From assembly GCF_041240605.1 (NCBI RefSeq), contig NZ_CP162487.1, positions 1 through 64,000 of the forward strand: a stretch of 64,000 bases of DNA, read 5' to 3'. Of this stretch, positions 61,122 through 64,000 are shown piece after piece. Source of the DNA: Xanthomonas sp. DAR 80977. GTDB lineage: Bacteria; Pseudomonadota; Gammaproteobacteria; Xanthomonadales; Xanthomonadaceae. Made by a program: the position numbers and the translations under genes. Under the pieces are notes generated by a model. The model saw only the letters and a list, made by a program, of their open reading frames with translations. It did not search any database and was not told where the DNA came from. Every line of letters starts with the position of its first letter. Position 1 is the first letter of the stretch.

Positions 61122-61445
61122 GTGAGCGACATCCCAAATAATGCAAAAGACATACTTAATAATTCGGAAAAGTTGAAAGAGTTTGCAGATCTGAGTCGAC
61201 TTACTCCGGAAGCAGCGAAAGCTCTACTCGAGCGTATGATGAAAGAGCCTGAAATGTCCAAAGCAGCGGAAGATTTCATTTCGTCTGCCGATCGCACGGG
61301 CGAATTCAAAGCCTACACGGCTGGCGAGGAAAAGGGATACGTTCGTGGCCAAGAAGCTGGCTTTGCTAAAGGTGCAGTTGTTGGTGCAATGGCGGTGATC
61401 GGCAGCATGACCCTTGCAGGACTTGCCTACTTGTCGCGCAAGTAA
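61122..61445 (+). CDS. cassette gene: small tail-anchored protein
   Basis: A 107-residue protein starting with GTG at 61122 after a good ribosome site (AGGAG at 61111). The soluble part is helical (EKLKEFADLSRLTPEAAKALLERMM), followed by a Gly-rich C-terminal membrane helix (about 83-104; GAVVGAMAVIGSMTLAGLAYL). No family recognised. A small Gly-rich helix of this kind could be a membrane-acting effector, but that is inference. attC1 follows at once. Confidence 0.65.
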   Translation: MSDIPNNAKDILNNSEKLKEFADLSRLTPEAAKALLERMMKEPEMSKAAEDFISSADRTGEFKAYTAGEEKGYVRGQEAGFAKGAVVGAMAVIGSMTLAGLAYLSRK

Positions 61446-61451
61446 TTACGC

Positions 61452-61508
61452 CCTAACAATTCGTTCAAGGTGGACGGCTTCGGCGCCGCTTAACTCAAAC
61501 GTTAGAGC
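61452..61508 (+). other. attC recombination site 1
   Basis: Starts CCCTAACAATTCGTTCAAG and ends CTTAACTCAAACGTTAGAG, with an imperfect palindromic centre (GGCTTCGGCGCC). The R'-like box is GTTAGAG at 61502. The next gene starts only 6 bases later. Confidence 0.75.
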
Positions 61509-61514
61509 ACACAG

Positions 61515-62156
61515 ATGATCAGTACGCGGACTGAAGCAGAAATCAAAAGCGATTACATCTCATCCATGGGTGAGGATCTAGGCGCTGCGTTCTTTCAGCT
61601 CTACCGAAAACTCGTGGAGCTCCATATTGTCTGGCAGCAGTATCGTCAGCTATTCGGCACGGACAGCGAGACCGTTTACCTACTAAATCGGACGGCTGGC
61701 CTATTTTTCAAGATTGTTCAAGATGAAATTTGGGACAGCGTCCTGCTCGGTATATCCAGGATGACTGATCCTCCTAAGACCGGAAAAAGTAAGAATCTGA
61801 CGATCCAGTCACTACCCGCCTTGATCAGCGACCCTGTGCTTAAAGGGGAAATTGCGGACCTCTGCGCGCACGCTGTGGCTGCGGCCGAGTTTGCACGTGA
61901 GCATCGCAACAAGCGCATTGCGCACCAAGACCACGACTACCTTACTGACCGCGCATCCAACCCTCTTAGCGGAGTCAGTCGTGAGCGGGTTGAGTTGATG
62001 CTGGCTTCGTTGCGCAAAGTTCTGAACCGCATCGACTTGCACTACCGAGACTCGACCGTTATGTATGAGGAGTTTGTGGATGAGAGTGGGGCTCGGCTTC
62101 TGGTCTATAAGCTCAAGAAGTTCGAGCGCCCTGCACCATCCGCGGGTGCGCTCTAA
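61515..62156 (+). CDS. cassette gene: AbiU2-like HEPN protein
   Basis: A 213-residue helical protein that resembles the HEPN/AbiU2 abortive-infection family. The HEPN ribonuclease motif R-x4-6-H is present as RNKRIAH (Arg131, His137) in EHRNKRIAHQDHDYL, and the helix before it (EIADLCAHAVAAAEFAREH) fits. The N-terminus is MISTRTEAEIKSDYISSMGEDL. It starts only 6 bases after attC1 with no ribosome site, and its stop TAA lies inside attC2, so it is a maximally compact cassette. Confidence 0.75.
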   Translation: MISTRTEAEIKSDYISSMGEDLGAAFFQLYRKLVELHIVWQQYRQLFGTDSETVYLLNRTAGLFFKIVQDEIWDSVLLGISRMTDPPKTGKSKNLTIQSLPALISDPVLKGEIADLCAHAVAAAEFAREHRNKRIAHQDHDYLTDRASNPLSGVSRERVELMLASLRKVLNRIDLHYRDSTVMYEEFVDESGARLLVYKLKKFERPAPSAGAL

Positions 62157-62209
62157 TAACTCATTCAAGCCGAAAGCTCTACACGGCTCGGCTTATTCAA
62201 GCGTTAGGC
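62154..62209 (+). other. attC recombination site 2
   Basis: Starts TAATAACTCATTCAAGCCGA, ends CTTATTCAAGCGTTAGGC with a consensus R' box (GTTAGGC at 62203). It contains the stop codon of the upstream gene; the downstream ATG follows after 5 bases. Confidence 0.75.
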
Positions 62210-62214
62210 ACCGC

Positions 62215-62946
62215 ATGCGACCAGTTCACGACTTTGAGAAACAGCTCAACAACCTCGATCTCGAGGTGACCGTGATTGCTAGCTACGTGTACGCGGAGAT
62301 GGCAATCCAGCATGCGGCGTCGAAATCAAAGAACTTACTGAGGGCCCTGAATCGCACTCCGACCTTCTGGCGCACTTGTTACGCGTCATTTCAGTCCTCC
62401 GCGTATGTTGCTCTGGGGCGCGTGTTCGACCTTAAGTCGCCCTACAACATTGAGGCACTAATTGCCTCAATGGAGCACGATATGAGTGTGTTCTCTCGCG
62501 TTTCATTAGCCGCGAGAAAGGCAGCGGGCAGCTTCTCAGATCCTGCCCGGCTGAAGCACTATGTAGCTAATGCACACGTTCTCAACTCGAGTGACATTCG
62601 GCGCATTCGGCGTGCCGTGGCTAGGCGCCGACTTGTTTACGATCGAGCAATCATGCCAGTACGGCACCAATACTTGGCGCACCGTCAAGCGCACGGCCAT
62701 GCAAACGTTCAAAGCCTTTACGGTAAGGGCAAAGTAGAGGAGATGTGGCAGTTGTCGTGCTTTCTTTACCAACTGCACCAGAGTCTTTGGAACCTCTACC
62801 ACAATGGCCGCAAGCCGGAGCTTCGTGTTCGCGTACGCCTCTCACCAAAAGTCATCTATGATCGCCCCAGAAACCACTCTGGTCCGCACGAGCGTATCGT
62901 TCGCGATGTTCGTATCCTCATGGGTATCCTCGAGAGCGGTGGCTAA
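62215..62946 (+). CDS. cassette gene: second HEPN/AbiU2-like protein
   Basis: A 243-residue helical protein with the HEPN motif RHQYLAH (Arg150, His156) in MPVRHQYLAHRQAHG. The N-terminus MRPVHDFEKQLNNLDLEV and FWRTCYASFQSSAYVALGRVFD fit the helical AbiU2-like layout, although overall it differs from the gene before it. Its ATG is 5 bases after attC2 and its stop TAA lies inside attC3. A longer frame extends upstream through attC2 but is not family sequence. Confidence 0.7.
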   Translation: MRPVHDFEKQLNNLDLEVTVIASYVYAEMAIQHAASKSKNLLRALNRTPTFWRTCYASFQSSAYVALGRVFDLKSPYNIEALIASMEHDMSVFSRVSLAARKAAGSFSDPARLKHYVANAHVLNSSDIRRIRRAVARRRLVYDRAIMPVRHQYLAHRQAHGHANVQSLYGKGKVEEMWQLSCFLYQLHQSLWNLYHNGRKPELRVRVRLSPKVIYDRPRNHSGPHERIVRDVRILMGILESGG

Positions 62947-63000
62947 CAATTCATTCAAGCCGACGCCGCTTCGCGGCGCCGCATAACTTAGGTATTAGCT
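62941..63000 (+). other. attC recombination site 3, with mutated crossover base
   Basis: Starts GGCTAACAATTCATTCAAGC, has the strong palindromic centre GGCGCC, and ends ATAACTTAGGTATTAGCT. The R' box reads ATTAGCT instead of GTTAGGC, so the G at the crossover point is an A. Confidence 0.75.
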
Positions 63001-63015
63001 GACAGGGGCGAGGGT

Positions 63016-63849
63016 ATGTCGTTTTCTGAACGAATGGGTCTAAAGCCAGTCAAGAGCCTGATCCAGACTCAGGATATAGATCCACCGCTGCGTAACGCTC
63101 TTTGGGACGCACTGCACATCGTTGTCTGGTCGACATTCGAGAACCGACTCGATTACGGGCACGTAAAGAAGTCAAATCTCCAGCTGCTTGTCTATCAGCT
63201 TTGGCACAGGTTCTTCCACGTGCCAGTCGATCACTCGCCAAAGTACTTCGAAGACGCGGTCGAGTTCATCAGGGAGTGGTACTTCAAGGCAAGCTGGAAT
63301 GAGTGCTACGACCTTATTGAGTTCGTCATTTTGTACGCTCCGGACGGTATTGAAGCATCACTTCAGAGGTTCGCCAATCGCGTGCTTGAGGAGCACCTTT
63401 CGGGATATCGGATTATTGAAGGGTGCATCACACCAATAACTGCGCCCGAGGAGCTAGAGAGCATTGAGCAAGCATTAGGCAGTCGTCAGCTCAATGCCGG
63501 CGCGGTCAGACACTTCAAAGCTGCACTCCAGATGTTGTCTGATCGGGCTGCCCCTGATCACCGCAACTCAATTAAAGAGTCCATCAGCGCACTCGAGTCG
63601 CTTTGCAAGGAACTCACTGGAGACTCATCTGCCACATTGGGTCAAACGCTTAAGCCACTTGAAGACAAGGGTGTGATTCACCCCGCCTTACGTTCGGCGC
63701 TGGCTAAGCTTTACGGCTACACCTCGGACTCTGGGGGAATCAGGCATGCAATGCTCGAAGAACCGTCGCTCACGTTCGCGGACTCCAAGTTCATGCTGGT
63801 TGCGTGTACAGCCTTTGCGAACTACCTAATCGAGAAATCGAGGACATAG
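63016..63849 (+). CDS. cassette gene: AbiJ-like (AbiJ-NTD4/HEPN) protein
   Basis: A 277-residue protein resembling the AbiJ-NTD4 group of abortive-infection proteins. It opens MSFSERMGLKPVKSLIQTQDIDPPLRNALWDAL, typical of that N-terminal domain, and ends with a HEPN-like helical part (HFKAALQMLSDRAAPDHRNSIKESISALESLCKEL, then YTSDSGGIRHAMLEEP, with Arg243-His244). GGGGCGAGGG precedes ATG 63016, the only one of the three Abi-like genes with a ribosome site. attC4 follows. Confidence 0.75.
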   Translation: MSFSERMGLKPVKSLIQTQDIDPPLRNALWDALHIVVWSTFENRLDYGHVKKSNLQLLVYQLWHRFFHVPVDHSPKYFEDAVEFIREWYFKASWNECYDLIEFVILYAPDGIEASLQRFANRVLEEHLSGYRIIEGCITPITAPEELESIEQALGSRQLNAGAVRHFKAALQMLSDRAAPDHRNSIKESISALESLCKELTGDSSATLGQTLKPLEDKGVIHPALRSALAKLYGYTSDSGGIRHAMLEEPSLTFADSKFMLVACTAFANYLIEKSRT

Positions 63850-63855
63850 GCCGTC

Positions 63856-63914
63856 AGCTAACAATTCGTTCAAGCCGACGCCGCTTCGCTGCGCGGCCTA
63901 CCCAGGTGTTAGGC
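63856..63914 (+). other. attC recombination site 4
   Basis: Starts AGCTAACAATTCGTTCAAGC, has the palindromic centre GCCGCTTCGCTGCGCGGC, and ends CCTACCCAGGTGTTAGGC with consensus R' (GTTAGGC at 63908). Confidence 0.8.
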
Positions 63915-63927
63915 GGCTTCGAAAAAC

Positions 63928-63982
63928 AGGGTCAGAGTGCACTTTTCTTGCGTGCGACGATACCGGGGTCAGGTTCACTTTT
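63928..63982 (+). repeat. two GGGTCAG...CACTTTT REP motifs at the window end
   Basis: AGGGTCAGAGTGCACTTTT at 63928 and GGGGTCAGGTTCACTTTT at 63965 are members of the family seen in the hairpin at 61021. They mark the right flank of the cassette cluster as far as visible. No gene follows before the window ends at 64000. Confidence 0.65.
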
Positions 63983-64000
63983 ACCTCTGCGACGTGCTCT

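Larger units (their letters stand above)
61003..63914 (+). mobile_element. integron-type gene cassette cluster without integrase (CALIN)
   Basis: Four short genes on the + strand, each followed by an attC-like site of about 56-60 bases (61452, 62154, 62941, 63856), with a truncated site before the first (to 61084). The intergenic spaces are almost entirely attC. No tyrosine-recombinase integrase gene is present on the upstream side, where intI and attI would be expected, for at least 45 kb. GC is clearly below that of the chromosome. Cassettes may continue beyond the window. Gene content is dominated by HEPN/abortive-infection-like proteins. Confidence 0.75.

Noticed and set aside
61122..63849. 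CRISPR array or restriction-modification operon reading of the accessory region
   Set aside because: There are no regularly spaced direct repeats with unique spacers, and no methylase or specificity gene; the repeats are attC-like and separate whole genes.

Overview
The window reads as the origin-proximal segment of a high-GC gammaproteobacterial chromosome of the genus Xanthomonas (Lysobacteraceae). It opens exactly on dnaA. Supporting marks are the order dnaA-dnaN-recF-gyrB, a tonB-exbB-exbD-exbD block close to the origin, FabV as enoyl-ACP reductase, large TonB-dependent receptors, and many copies of a Xanthomonas-type REP element (GTGGGAGCGACTTCAG... or GTAGGAGCGGCTTCAG...). The genus call is by family resemblance only; I cannot name a species.

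1-13.4 kb, core: dnaA, a dnaA-dnaN spacer with two DnaA boxes, dnaN, recF and gyrB. Three parS-like palindromes lie around recF, two of them inside its coding sequence. Then come a CPBP-family membrane protease, an M48 lipoprotein peptidase, a TPR protein, and the TonB energy-transduction genes tonB, exbB, exbD1, exbD2, followed by an unusual third exbD behind its own terminator.

13.4-19.2 kb, housekeeping: pdxJ, a small membrane protein, a cardiolipin synthase, a PA0069-type radical SAM protein, a 2OG-Fe(II) oxygenase and a nucleoside 2-deoxyribosyltransferase. 19.2-23.2 kb is an accessory block of minus-strand orphans (one DUF4240 protein, an ATGA-coupled pair, a secreted small protein), partly of lower GC.

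23.3-50.3 kb: fbp, an aromatic/aspartate aminotransferase, a TonB-dependent receptor, and an alcohol/acetaldehyde oxidation regulon (AcoR-like sigma-54 activator diverging from aldehyde dehydrogenase, alcohol dehydrogenase and DUF779, with a visible -24/-12 promoter and a palindromic upstream site). Next are an NHEJ operon (unknown ORF, ku, ligD), a lactate-oxidation operon (lldR-lldD-dld) with two identical operators, a NarL-type two-component pair, fabV and a GDSL esterase.

50.8-59.1 kb: a carbohydrate-uptake-like locus. A KDG-kinase-like gene diverges from a 924-residue TonB-dependent receptor, with two similar TGAC-N7-GTCA sites between them. Downstream is a very large LamG-type secreted protein whose leader region carries two REP copies.

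59.2-64 kb: a lower-GC accessory region. It holds a stand-alone HsdR_N nuclease-like gene, a membrane protein, then a cluster of small same-strand genes each followed by an attC-like site. No integron integrase is visible, so this looks like a CALIN (cassette array without integrase). Three consecutive cassettes encode HEPN/abortive-infection-like proteins (AbiU2-like, AbiU2-like, AbiJ-like), which makes it a candidate cassette-borne antiphage cluster. It is flanked by GGGGTCAGGTTCACTTTT-type REP motifs and runs to the window end.
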